Positions 51,248 through 60,247 of a stretch of DNA of 64,000 nt are shown here, in pieces. The stretch is from Oscillospiraceae bacterium (GTDB lineage: Bacteria > Bacillota > Clostridia > Oscillospirales > CAG-272). The stretch spans positions 1 to 64,000 of the forward strand of contig SVTY01000004.1 in the NCBI GenBank assembly GCA_015063535.1. Direction: 5' to 3'. A program made the translations under genes and the position numbers. The stretch's first letter is position 1. Each line of letters starts with the position of its first letter. Below the pieces are notes generated by a model. The model had not been told where the DNA came from. It saw only the letters and a list, made by a program, of their open reading frames with translations, and made no database searches.

Positions 51248-52630
51248 TTAAAATGAATTGAACCGAATGGAAAAATCGCCGTCGGGGGAGACGATGATCT
51301 GCTGTAAAATCCTTGACCAAAAGGCTTTTCGAGAGCTATCGGTTAGCTTATCGTAGGTATCGGAAAGATCGTCAAATATGCTTGTATCAATGGGCTTCAG
51401 TTCCATCACATCCTGCTGACGGTTTGCCTCCTCCAAGGCGGCGGAGAGGGCGAGATATTCGCGCTCATACATCATTTTTGGAAGAAGATCGGAAAGGTAA
51501 AGGTCCTTGAGCTTTTCGATCTTTGCCATGATCTTGGCGGTATCCACGGTTTTCCGTGGAGCCGCTTTTTTCTTTTTTTCAATATCGGCGTTATACCGAT
51601 CCGCTTCGATGCGCACGTTCTTCAGAAGCCAGTCCTCCAGCTTGTCCTGATTGAGTTGCTTGGACATGTCGCAGAGGTGCATAGTTCGGGCGGGGCAACG
51701 ATAATAAACGAAATTTTGACGGATGCTGCCGTCGGCGTTTTTATTGTTACAGGTGTAGGTGGTCATACGTCTGCCGCAGCAGCCGCAGGTGACAAGTCCC
51801 GTGAAAAGGTAAACACGGTCGGAGCGAGTGCCGCTGTGCCGTTCGGAACGGGTCAGCAGAATAGAATTTGCCAAACGGAAGGTCGGCTCATCCATAATGG
51901 CGGGGCACCAGTCCTTGATCCCATAGGCTTCCCCGATATACCACGTATTCATCAGCATTCGCTTCATGGTCTTGACATCAATGCTTTTTCCGTACTTCTC
52001 CAGCAGGTAGCGGGAGGTGGCTTTCATGGAGCGGCAATCAATATAATGGTGGAACATATCCCGCACCAGCTCGGCACCGGCTTCGTCGATCACGATCCGT
52101 TTGTTTTCGATGGCAAAGCCGATGGAGGTCTGCCCCGAGATCACCCGTCCCTCCTTGACCATATTCTGAAAGACGAACTTGATCCGCTCTGATGTGCGGT
52201 CAGATTCGTCCTGGGCGATGGCGAGCTTGATGTTCAGTGCCAGTCTGCCGTTGGCGGTGGTGGTGTCATATTCCTCCTCGGTGGTCAGCCACTGTACCTT
52301 GTGCCGATCCAAAATCGCCTGTACCTCATAATAGTCGGCGATGTTGCGGAACCAACGATCCAGCTTGATGAAGATGATGATGTCGATGCGTCCGCTTCTG
52401 ACATCCTCCAGCATCCGCATGAATGCCGGACGGGCGGTGTACCGCTTGCGGGCGGAAATCCCCTCGTCCACATACAGATCAACGACGGTCAGACCGTTCT
52501 CTTTGGCGTATTGAGTTAATCGTTCCTTCTGTGCATCCAAAGAAACGCCGTGCATTGCCTGCTCCTCTGTGGAGACACGGGCATACAGGGCGGCTCTCTT
52601 GATGCCGTCGTCGATGCGTTTGATTTTCAT
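51248..52630 (-). CDS. Large serine recombinase (site-specific integrase)
   Basis: AALYARVSTEEQAMHGVSLDAQ resolvase N-domain; recombinase domain; Zn ribbon CGCCGRRM...YRCPAR. Confidence 0.97.
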   Translation of the reverse strand: MKIKRIDDGIKRAALYARVSTEEQAMHGVSLDAQKERLTQYAKENGLTVVDLYVDEGISARKRYTARPAFMRMLEDVRSGRIDIIIFIKLDRWFRNIADYYEVQAILDRHKVQWLTTEEEYDTTTANGRLALNIKLAIAQDESDRTSERIKFVFQNMVKEGRVISGQTSIGFAIENKRIVIDEAGAELVRDMFHHYIDCRSMKATSRYLLEKYGKSIDVKTMKRMLMNTWYIGEAYGIKDWCPAIMDEPTFRLANSILLTRSERHSGTRSDRVYLFTGLVTCGCCGRRMTTYTCNNKNADGSIRQNFVYYRCPARTMHLCDMSKQLNQDKLEDWLLKNVRIEADRYNADIEKKKKAAPRKTVDTAKIMAKIEKLKDLYLSDLLPKMMYEREYLALSAALEEANRQQDVMELKPIDTSIFDDLSDTYDKLTDSSRKAFWSRILQQIIVSPDGDFSIRFNSF

Positions 52631-52674
52631 ATAACATCCTTTATGGTATATTTTAACCACCCGAGAGGGTGGTT

Positions 52675-53268
52675 TTATTTTTGATTTGTTCGGTTTTTTG
52701 CTTTCAGTATTTCTTCAATATACGGTTGGAATTGCTCGAAGATCTTCTGCTCTTGCGTGCTGGTTAGAAATTTGTTTCGCTTATATAAGGTTTGCATTCG
52801 CTTTGCCCGTTTCTCTGCGATGGATGGCTCCACGTCACAGATCTGTGCGATTTCTTCCGCCGTGTGCAATTGCAGTCCCCACAGGACACAGGCGGGACAG
52901 AGTAGGCGGTGGGCAAAGGAATCGGCTTGCTCCTCTGCAGGAGGTCTGCCTGCCCGAACGGGCGAATCAATATAGCGGACATAGTTGAGAGGGTGCCCCA
53001 AGAAGATATGCCCCAGTTCGTGAGCAATGGTGAAGCGGGACATGCAAATGGGATTGCGGTCATTATATACGATCATCCAGCGGGAGCCGTTGCAATAGGT
53101 CTTGCCGTTTTCTCCCTGCCGCAACAGACAAATATCGCTGTCCTTGACCACATGGATGCCCGCCCCACGGGCAATAGCCAAGACGTCTACGGGAAGTCTT
53201 TCAATCTGAAAATCGGCAAGGCAGTTCCATGCGCTGTCACGAACGTTTTGATAGATTCCGTACCACAT
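52675..53268 (-). CDS. ImmA/IrrE family metallo-endopeptidase
   Basis: FTIAHELGHIFLGH HEXXH motif. Confidence 0.93.
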   Translation of the reverse strand: MWYGIYQNVRDSAWNCLADFQIERLPVDVLAIARGAGIHVVKDSDICLLRQGENGKTYCNGSRWMIVYNDRNPICMSRFTIAHELGHIFLGHPLNYVRYIDSPVRAGRPPAEEQADSFAHRLLCPACVLWGLQLHTAEEIAQICDVEPSIAEKRAKRMQTLYKRNKFLTSTQEQKIFEQFQPYIEEILKAKNRTNQK

Positions 53269-53397
53269 AGTACCTCGGTTGATAATTGAATTTTTGCAAT
53301 GAGAGGGCAAAACACCATGCCGCCGTCAAGCGGCACTGCGGAACGCCGATTGTTCTTTTTTGCTTGTACATAGCCTTGATATACTTTGAATAAACCA

Positions 53398-55764
53398 TTA
53401 TACAAGCTCAGTTGCGGAATTTATGAGGTTTCCAATCAGTTGCGTGCTGGAATTTCTATTCCATTCATTTCGATTACAAACAATTACAATTTTTTTCTTT
53501 GCTCTTGAAATGGCTGTATTGATGGTATATAGCCCTTGCGGCTTAGAGCTGTCGGTAAACCATTTGTTCCTGTAAGTATCAACGACACTGATGAAAACCG
53601 TATCCCATTCTCGTCCTTGCGAAGAATGGATCGTCAATATATTATCTACATCGGCGATAGCATGGAGCGTATCTATTATATATTTCCTTTGATCACGGTA
53701 TGGCGTTGTGATTACATAATCACCAGCTTGCAAATTGTTTCGCTCAATATAGCTTCGGATCGCTTTTGCTTCTCCCGAACTTTGCCTTTTTTCATCCTTG
53801 CTGTCCTTCTCTGCATGAATCACCGCTATTTCGGTGTTAAAATCGGATTGTCCTGTAAATCCGTTTTGATATACAAAAGCATCGAGTATCTGAGCTAAAT
53901 TGTTTCCAAAGCGGAATGTATGCGGTAAAAAGGCAACCGAAAGATTCGCAGGAAGCTCCAAAGCATTATTTTCGAATATAGAGAAAAGCATGTCTGTCGA
54001 AAAGCCTTTTTCAAAGATCATGGAAGAATAAATAGCAGATAAAGACCACAAAAAAATCTTTTGCTCTTGGTCATGAATGGTTTTCTCACCGGCTTCACAA
54101 ATTGGCGGTAACTGCATATGATCTCCCAATAAAGTCACAGGCGCACCTAATGAAAACAAAATGCCTGCTTTAATGAAAGGGCAATAGGCAGCCTCGTCTA
54201 AAAAAACATGGGCTATCAAATTTGATTGGATACCGATTTCGCCAAAGCTTTTAAAATGCGAAAAAAAGTAATCGACAGTAAACGCAAAGACTAATTTCCC
54301 ACTTACCTTTCTTGAAGCGTTTTCTTTTAAGGTCTGCAAACGTGATTCCTTTTCTTCGATGATCTGCGGCAGCAAGGGGTCAATTGTCACCTCGCTGAAG
54401 GTTGCGGCGATTTGCGTAAAATCCGTCATAGCCTCTTCTATTGTTCTGAAATGTTCGAGCACGGGAACGGCGATGCTCTTTGCCGATTCAAAGGTGGCAA
54501 GCATATCGGCTTCAAGCTCACAAGCAATTTGTTTTTTGTCATGTAAGGTATGATTTACAGCAGCTTGTTCATTTTCTTTCTCCGCAATGGTAGTGTTGCA
54601 AGAAGTGATTTTTGCAGCTACCAAATCTTTTTCCGAATGAAGGAAAGTGGCTTCTTTTTCGGTGAATAGTTTTTTTATCTTAAAAGAGAGGGATTCTTCA
54701 CGCCGTTTGATTTGAATTTCTTTTTTGCAAAGGTCTGACAGGGTCTGACGGAATGCAGGTATCTCATCGGAAAGAAGCGCAGCTCTTTTTTGCAGTTCTT
54801 CGATGCTTTCTTGGCAATCCTGTTGCTCTTCCGTTTTTTCTCTGTATGTAAGAGCCAGATCATGAAAAGCTTCGTAAGCTTTCAAAATCTCTTGCGCATC
54901 GGAAAAGTTTTTTTGTTGGCGTTTCAATTCTTTGATTTCATTTGTCAATGATTCTATTTGCTCTTGGCGGTCGATCGTATCGCAAATTTTTCCATATTCA
55001 TTGGAAAAAGATTGGGAAGAAATACCGGGACGATACAGGACGTCGATATCCTGTCCGGCTTCTTCCAAGGCGTGAATAACAGCACGAAGTGTCTGCTCAA
55101 TGGCATTGTTCGTCGGAGCCAGAATGAAGACTTGCTTTTTCTGTTTTATGTAGGACATAATACAGTTTGCCAATACGATTTGTGTTTTTCCCGTGCCGGG
55201 TGCTCCCCAAATATAGGATATCGGATTGAATAAAGCCGTTTGCACGGCTTTTATTTGATCCTCTGATTCATATCCTCTTGTATAGATATCCTCTTGCGTG
55301 AGGCATGGTATGGAGGGATAGCGGATATGATGACCGTATGTGAGATACCAAGAGCGGACTTTTTCAATTAGAAATTTTAAATCGGAAACAAAAACAATAT
55401 CATGAGGTGGTAATTGTGCAAATAAAGAAACCATATCAGATGTTACTTCTATGACAAGCTCTGCACGCTCATGATTGTTTTTTACGATTTTGAAATATTT
55501 GTTTGAAATGTATCGGTTTGGAAAATCTTCATACAGATCAGGGGGGATGAGAGACGAGTTGATACATAAACGAATATCATCGGTATGTTTTAATTTTTGC
55601 GAGAGGGAAATGCGCCACAGATTGGGAGCGATTGGCTGTATCCTTGTTGCATTGGCGGTGATTCTTGTATGCTTCGAGGTAATAGCACTTTGGTAATAAT
55701 TGTCAGCACTTTTTGCGGCATCACAAATATATTGCTTTACCTCATCCGAATATATAGCCGCCAT
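53398..55764 (-). CDS. UPF1/DNA2-like SF1 helicase with N-terminal uncharacterised domain and coiled-coil insert
   Basis: WGAPGTGKTQIVLANC, FLDEAAYCPF, LLGDHMQLPP, TIHSSQGREWDTVFISVV, NTAISRAKKK. Confidence 0.88.
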   Translation of the reverse strand: MAAIYSDEVKQYICDAAKSADNYYQSAITSKHTRITANATRIQPIAPNLWRISLSQKLKHTDDIRLCINSSLIPPDLYEDFPNRYISNKYFKIVKNNHERAELVIEVTSDMVSLFAQLPPHDIVFVSDLKFLIEKVRSWYLTYGHHIRYPSIPCLTQEDIYTRGYESEDQIKAVQTALFNPISYIWGAPGTGKTQIVLANCIMSYIKQKKQVFILAPTNNAIEQTLRAVIHALEEAGQDIDVLYRPGISSQSFSNEYGKICDTIDRQEQIESLTNEIKELKRQQKNFSDAQEILKAYEAFHDLALTYREKTEEQQDCQESIEELQKRAALLSDEIPAFRQTLSDLCKKEIQIKRREESLSFKIKKLFTEKEATFLHSEKDLVAAKITSCNTTIAEKENEQAAVNHTLHDKKQIACELEADMLATFESAKSIAVPVLEHFRTIEEAMTDFTQIAATFSEVTIDPLLPQIIEEKESRLQTLKENASRKVSGKLVFAFTVDYFFSHFKSFGEIGIQSNLIAHVFLDEAAYCPFIKAGILFSLGAPVTLLGDHMQLPPICEAGEKTIHDQEQKIFLWSLSAIYSSMIFEKGFSTDMLFSIFENNALELPANLSVAFLPHTFRFGNNLAQILDAFVYQNGFTGQSDFNTEIAVIHAEKDSKDEKRQSSGEAKAIRSYIERNNLQAGDYVITTPYRDQRKYIIDTLHAIADVDNILTIHSSQGREWDTVFISVVDTYRNKWFTDSSKPQGLYTINTAISRAKKKIVIVCNRNEWNRNSSTQLIGNLINSATELV

Positions 55765-55806
55765 GATTGAACTCTCCTTGTTGCAACGATGTTTTTTTAT
55801 AATTCT

Positions 55807-56232
55807 TTATCCCCCAAAGTTTTCGTCCGTTTCGGGAGCTTGTTGCATCTGCTCCCAGCGATCCTTTCGCATGTAGATAATTTCTTCGGGATGGTTGTCT
55901 GTCGATTGTGCTGCTGTGTAAAGGCGCACATAGCCCTCCATTTCAATGTCAAGCATACGGTCTACCGCCATTTGTATTTCCGATTGCGTACGATGTGCGG
56001 TAATTTTATGCGAATCAGGATTGTCCGTTCGTCCGAGAAGATAATCTACGGAACAGTCTAAATAGTCAGCAATGCGGGCGAGATTTTCACTTTTTGGTGT
56101 AGACCCACCAGACAGCATAGAAGAAAGTGCGTTTTTACTTAATCCACAACATACGAGCATATCTTTGATAATAATATTTTTGTTTTTGCAGAGTTCCTTT
56201 ATTCGACTTGCGATATCAGAGGAAATATACAT
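55807..56232 (-). CDS. XRE-family repressor (CI-like)
   Basis: IKDMLVCCGLSKNALSSMLSGGSTPKSENLARIADYLDCSVDYLLGRTD HTH. Confidence 0.92.
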   Translation of the reverse strand: MYISSDIASRIKELCKNKNIIIKDMLVCCGLSKNALSSMLSGGSTPKSENLARIADYLDCSVDYLLGRTDNPDSHKITAHRTQSEIQMAVDRMLDIEMEGYVRLYTAAQSTDNHPEEIIYMRKDRWEQMQQAPETDENFGG

Positions 56233-56301
56233 TTTTCAAATTCCTTTTGTTTGTGAAAAAATAAAAATCCAAAAAAAATTGGAAAATTTTTAAAAAAGCA
56301 C

Positions 56302-56330
56302 TTGACAATCCCAAAATTTTGGGATATAAT
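56302..56330 (+). promoter_or_regulatory. Early promoter with 18-bp palindromic operator in spacer
   Basis: TTGACA-(ATCCCAAAATTTTGGGA)-TATAAT; operator ATCCCAAAATTTTGGGAT 56308-56325. Confidence 0.85.
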
Positions 56331-56401
56331 ATAACCGTGGCAAGTTGCTAAGTTAATTTTACCACAAAATAAGAAAGATGTCAAGAAAAAGGAGAGGGAA
56401 A

Positions 56402-57007
56402 ATGACTTTTTATGAAATGTTTACGATTGATATTGACATGTGTGTCAGCGGGGCGGTTGTTGGAAGCTATACGGTTGAGCATTATATCAGCTTGATGCAA
56501 GAAGCGATATGTGGTTTTAGCGCGAGTTTTTGCGGAGCCTCGCATGATATGACGGAAAAAGGCAGGAGAATAATCTTTGTGGAATTAAAAAACAGATATA
56601 ACGTTTTTTATAAAATGGTTGAAAAAGAAAGAAAAGAAGCTGTTCGAGCATGGCTTGCTGAAAAAGTTGGGAAACAAACAAATTTTGAAAGAATCTCCGC
56701 AAGCAAGGAAGCTTATGCACGTTTTGCGAGCATGTTGGAGCAATATTACGCTGTCGAAGACTTTGAACGTTTGGAATCTAACTTTATGGAACTTTGCTCG
56801 GAGGTGTACACCGGTGATGAGTTGGAGTATTGCAAACGAATTTTTGACGCTTGTAAAGTAAGAATAAAATCGCCAGAGGTGTTGGAACAAATAGTACAAA
56901 CAAATATAAGTCGTCACGCTGATATCGTTGACTTTCCGGAAGACTATATACTTCCGACAAGCTATGACCATATAAAGCCTAATTTAAGAAAAGATTTATA
57001 TTTTTAA
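56402..57007 (+). CDS. Hypothetical early protein
   Basis: ORF after operator promoter, RBS ggagagg. Confidence 0.7.
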   Translation: MTFYEMFTIDIDMCVSGAVVGSYTVEHYISLMQEAICGFSASFCGASHDMTEKGRRIIFVELKNRYNVFYKMVEKERKEAVRAWLAEKVGKQTNFERISASKEAYARFASMLEQYYAVEDFERLESNFMELCSEVYTGDELEYCKRIFDACKVRIKSPEVLEQIVQTNISRHADIVDFPEDYILPTSYDHIKPNLRKDLYF

Positions 57008-57027
57008 GTAAAAAAGGCGGTGAAAGT

Positions 57028-57258
57028 ATGGAAGATAAAAACATTCGATTTATGATTCTTAGGGAGACGCTATTACAGCTACAAATTTGCTGCAATCTTT
57101 CGCCGGAAGAAATGAAGGATAGAAAAAAGGAAGTAGAAAAACTACTTCCTTTTGCGGGAACTCGGTTGGGATGGCAGATAGAATTGGAGCGTGAAGGTTT
57201 TGCACCTGTACCCTGCGCAGATGATAAAGAATATTGGCATTATGTTTGCTTTTGTTAG
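57028..57258 (+). CDS. Hypothetical early protein (76 aa)
   Basis: ORF with RBS ggcggtg; follows 56402 gene. Confidence 0.55.
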   Translation: MEDKNIRFMILRETLLQLQICCNLSPEEMKDRKKEVEKLLPFAGTRLGWQIELEREGFAPVPCADDKEYWHYVCFC

Positions 57259-57872
57259 GATTTTATACGGGCATTGGCTTCTTTGATTATCAGTTCAGCC
57301 TCAATTAAATCGCATAAACTACGATACGTAATTATTGCATCTTTTACTGAAATGTTTTCATGGTGCGTAATGTGTATTTCACGATTGCCGTAAATTCGAA
57401 GCAATTGACTACATACTTTTGTGTAAGGTTGGACATTCATACGCTCAATTTGTTGGTCAAGTTTGAGCTTTAAGACATCTTTTTCATCTATCCCTTGTAT
57501 TTTTGTTAAATAATCCAATACTAATCTTTCCAATGTCATACGCAGACCTGCACCAACGAGTGTATTCAGTCCGTTTGCGTGTGCTTGCAGTGTTTGTTCG
57601 AATATTTGAAAAGCATCGGGGGATAGCGTTTTTACATGAACAGGATATTTGATCAAATTATTGCAAGGATAGTATTGAACAATTATCTCGCCGGATGGAA
57701 TGGTATTTTTCCAATGCTGCTCTTTGATTATAAAAATTGGCATACCACAATGTACGCAATCGTGGTGTTCGGCACAATACCCTATCTCACTGTTGATTCG
57801 TTTGAATATGCTTTGGATGCGTTTGGGGCTGTTATCTTTACCGCAATAAGGACACATTTCTGGGAATTTCAT
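57255..57872 (-). CDS. DUF4145-like protein with N-terminal Cys zinc-binding motifs
   Basis: CPYCGK...CVHCGMP; GAGLRMTLERLVLDYLTK helical core. Confidence 0.65.
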   Translation of the reverse strand: MKFPEMCPYCGKDNSPKRIQSIFKRINSEIGYCAEHHDCVHCGMPIFIIKEQHWKNTIPSGEIIVQYYPCNNLIKYPVHVKTLSPDAFQIFEQTLQAHANGLNTLVGAGLRMTLERLVLDYLTKIQGIDEKDVLKLKLDQQIERMNVQPYTKVCSQLLRIYGNREIHITHHENISVKDAIITYRSLCDLIEAELIIKEANARIKS

Positions 57873-58021
57873 AAATTACCTCTATATACTTTGATTTTTG
57901 TATTTTTAGGGGATAAGTTTACAGTAAAGGGTGTGACGATACTCAGAGCTTCTTTCGTAGTAGAGGTTTTGGTCATTCGGCTTTCCAGTACTTTGAGATT
58001 GAGTTTATTAAGCTGTTTCAT
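57869..58021 (-). CDS. Small protein translationally coupled upstream of DUF4145-like gene
   Basis: Stop overlaps next start (ATGA-type); own promoter upstream. Confidence 0.55.
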   Translation of the reverse strand: MKQLNKLNLKVLESRMTKTSTTKEALSIVTPFTVNLSPKNTKIKVYRGNL

Positions 58022-58050
58022 ATGATTCTCGCTTTCTTTATCATGGAAAC

Positions 58051-58079
58051 AGTATATCATAAAAAAAGTCAATTGTCAA
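58051..58079 (-). promoter_or_regulatory. Promoter of the reverse-strand DUF4145-like unit
   Basis: TTGACA-N17-TATACT on minus strand. Confidence 0.75.
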
Positions 58080-58098
58080 CTGAAAGGAGGAGGAAGCA

Positions 58099-58314
58099 AT
58101 GAAATTCCGATTAAAAAACGATGAAGGCATAGAGCTGCACTTAGATTTACAAGAGAGGGAGTTGCTCTATGATGCACTGCGGCATTATTCCGCTTACGGA
58201 GAGAATCAAGATCGGATTCTCGATCAGATACCGAAATTATGCGAGATATTAAACGTATTGGATACCCCTGCGTTTTCTTCGCATAAAAAATATATCAAAA
58301 AAGAAAAGGAGTAA
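58099..58314 (+). CDS. Small phage protein
   Basis: RBS aaaggagg; coding-like. Confidence 0.6.
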   Translation: MKFRLKNDEGIELHLDLQERELLYDALRHYSAYGENQDRILDQIPKLCEILNVLDTPAFSSHKKYIKKEKE

Positions 58315-58319
58315 AAGAA

Positions 58320-58520
58320 ATGGTAAACGGACAAAGAATCAAGGAGCTGATGCTGGCGAAAGGCATGGACAGCAGAGATCTGGCAGAGCGGATCGGAATC
58401 AGTGCGCCGATGATGAGCTACATCATCCGCAATCTGAGGGATACGAATGTGACGACGCTGGTGCGGATCGCACGGATCTTAGAGGTACCCGTAGACGAGC
58501 TGATCGTAAAGGAAGGATGA
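58320..58520 (+). CDS. XRE-family HTH protein (Cro-like)
   Basis: IKELMLAKGMDSRDLAERIGISAPMMSYIIRNLRDTNVTTLVRIARILEVPVDELI. Confidence 0.88.
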   Translation: MVNGQRIKELMLAKGMDSRDLAERIGISAPMMSYIIRNLRDTNVTTLVRIARILEVPVDELIVKEG

Positions 58521-58533
58521 AAGGAGAAAAGTC

Positions 58534-58680
58534 ATGACAAAAATGACAGTAGAAATAGAAGCAGCGGAGGGCTGCGTGTTGGACGTAGAGAAAATCAAGG
58601 ACTATCTTGCGGATATTTTCAGAATGGAAGGCGTAGACGGTGTAAAAATTATAGGAAAACAAGAAGGAGAGGACGAATGA
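58534..58680 (+). CDS. Small phage protein (48 aa)
   Basis: RBS aaggag; stop overlaps next start ATGA. Confidence 0.6.
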   Translation: MTKMTVEIEAAEGCVLDVEKIKDYLADIFRMEGVDGVKIIGKQEGEDE

Positions 58681-59033
58681 AAAGCAAATGGATGGTGCTC
58701 ACCAATTATTTCGGAAACGAGGAGCGATATATCGTATATCGACTTCTGAATGAGAAGGATGTGATGCACGCAGGCAATGTGGAGACCCACGGTCGATATA
58801 TGTTCGACCGAAACGAAGCCAAGAGCTTGGCAGATAAGCTGAATCGAATCGAACAATTGAGGAGCTTTCGGCAAGCCAAGGGGCTGACAAAGCCGGAGAT
58901 GGCAGATCGACTCGGTGTAACGCTTTCTCTGTATGAAAAGGTGGAAGGAGGGCATGCGGGCGTGTCGGCGAAATTTATGCGCAAAATGAAAAGCGTTTTT
59001 CCCGAGGTGAATATTGATAAAATGTTCTTTTAG
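58677..59033 (+). CDS. HTH (XRE-like) phage protein
   Basis: LRSFRQAKGLTKPEMADRLGVTLSLYEKVEGG. Confidence 0.8.
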   Translation: MKSKWMVLTNYFGNEERYIVYRLLNEKDVMHAGNVETHGRYMFDRNEAKSLADKLNRIEQLRSFRQAKGLTKPEMADRLGVTLSLYEKVEGGHAGVSAKFMRKMKSVFPEVNIDKMFF

Positions 59034-59107
59034 GGGAAAGCTGTTGGTTGTAGGACAAGTTCGGACAAACATATACTTCAATATCAAAAGAAAGAGAGGG
59101 AGACCGT

Positions 59108-59269
59108 ATGGGAAGAAACACAAGAGAACCGAAGATCACGTTTGTCAATCAGCCGGATCCGAAGTACATATGGGAGGTGCTTTGCGATCTGCTGAATCGG
59201 CAGGATCCGGAGTATGAATATCGCTTGGTACCGAGGGACAGCAAAAAGAAAGAAAAGCAAGACGGATAA
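59108..59269 (+). CDS. Small phage protein (53 aa)
   Basis: ATG after gagagggag RBS; MGRNTREPKITFVNQPDPKYIWEVLCDLLNRQDPEYEYRL. Confidence 0.6.
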   Translation: MGRNTREPKITFVNQPDPKYIWEVLCDLLNRQDPEYEYRLVPRDSKKKEKQDG

Positions 59270-59303
59270 GAATAGCTTATCAATCAATAAGGAGGAACAT
59301 CAA

Positions 59304-59630
59304 ATGATGACGGAAAAAAGAAGGGAAGAACGCAGACTGGAGCTCATTGATGAGCTGAGAGAAGAGTTGGAGGTATCAGACGGCGAGCTGGAGCGCATCG
59401 TTGACCGTTTGGTTGACTCGGAGTACCGCAAAGAGAGGCACGGGGCGTGGATCTTTGACGATCACTATACGTCGCACAAATATGTGCGTTGGGTCTGCTC
59501 CGCATGTACGCATTGGCAGTCGGCGCAGAGGCATATCATGTCCGAGCAGATCTTCTATATGAATTACTGCCCGTTCTGCGGCTCACAGATGGACAAGCCG
59601 GAGAGAAAGACATCGGAGGACTCGCTATGA
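59304..59630 (+). CDS. Zinc-ribbon phage protein
   Basis: WVCSACTHW...NYCPFCGSQM. Confidence 0.7.
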   Translation: MMTEKRREERRLELIDELREELEVSDGELERIVDRLVDSEYRKERHGAWIFDDHYTSHKYVRWVCSACTHWQSAQRHIMSEQIFYMNYCPFCGSQMDKPERKTSEDSL

Positions 59631-59782
59631 CAGAGATGCTTGGCGGATTGATCCTTGGCGCCATTTTGGTCGTATTGATTGCGACCTTGGTACATAGCTG
59701 GATCGAGGACGGAGAAGAGAACGGCATTGTGGATCTGCGGGAGCCCGAGGATGCGGAGTGGGATGATGAAGAAGAGGAATAA
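59627..59782 (+). CDS. Small single-TM acidic-tail phage protein
   Basis: ATGA overlap; LGGLILGAILVVLIATLVHSWI then acidic tail. Confidence 0.6.
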   Translation: MTEMLGGLILGAILVVLIATLVHSWIEDGEENGIVDLREPEDAEWDDEEEE

Positions 59783-59850
59783 AGGAAAAGGCATCAGGAA
59801 GCCTGCCAGCTTTCTGATGCCGATGGGTACGGTTGCACACCACGTAACCT
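59782..59850 (-). ncRNA. Candidate reverse-strand small RNA with own promoter and terminator
   Basis: Minus promoter TTGACA-N17-TAGAAT (59857-59885), terminator GGCATCAGAAAGC-TGGCAG-GCTTCCTGATGCCTTTTCC (59785-59821). Confidence 0.6.
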
Positions 59851-59902
59851 GTCCTTATTCTATCACAAAAACAAAGTTTTGTCAAGAAGGAAGGAGAAAT
59901 TT

Positions 59903-60118
59903 ATGCAATACAAAATGGACGGCTACTACAAAAATGATGTAGCGTGTGTATACGGCTACGACAGCAAGGGGCATAAGGTGATGATCTACAAGGGATATTT
60001 CAACTACAAAAACAATACGGTAACGCTGTATCCCTTTTCCCGTCTGGCGCCGACCTCCGATCCCATTGCGAAGGTGACCATCCCCATGGCGAAGCTGCAA
60101 CGGGAGGGCGTTCGGTAG
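59903..60118 (+). CDS. Small phage protein (71 aa)
   Basis: RBS aaggagaaa. Confidence 0.55.
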   Translation: MQYKMDGYYKNDVACVYGYDSKGHKVMIYKGYFNYKNNTVTLYPFSRLAPTSDPIAKVTIPMAKLQREGVR

Positions 60119-60247
60119 AACGCTCTCCCTCTGACAAGTGCATGTACCGAAGGGTATATTTTCGGTCTTGTATTGTATCGTATCAAATCAACGAGATTGT
60201 TTGACAAAGACGTGAAAAGAAAAGGATTTTTGAGAAAGGAATTTTTT

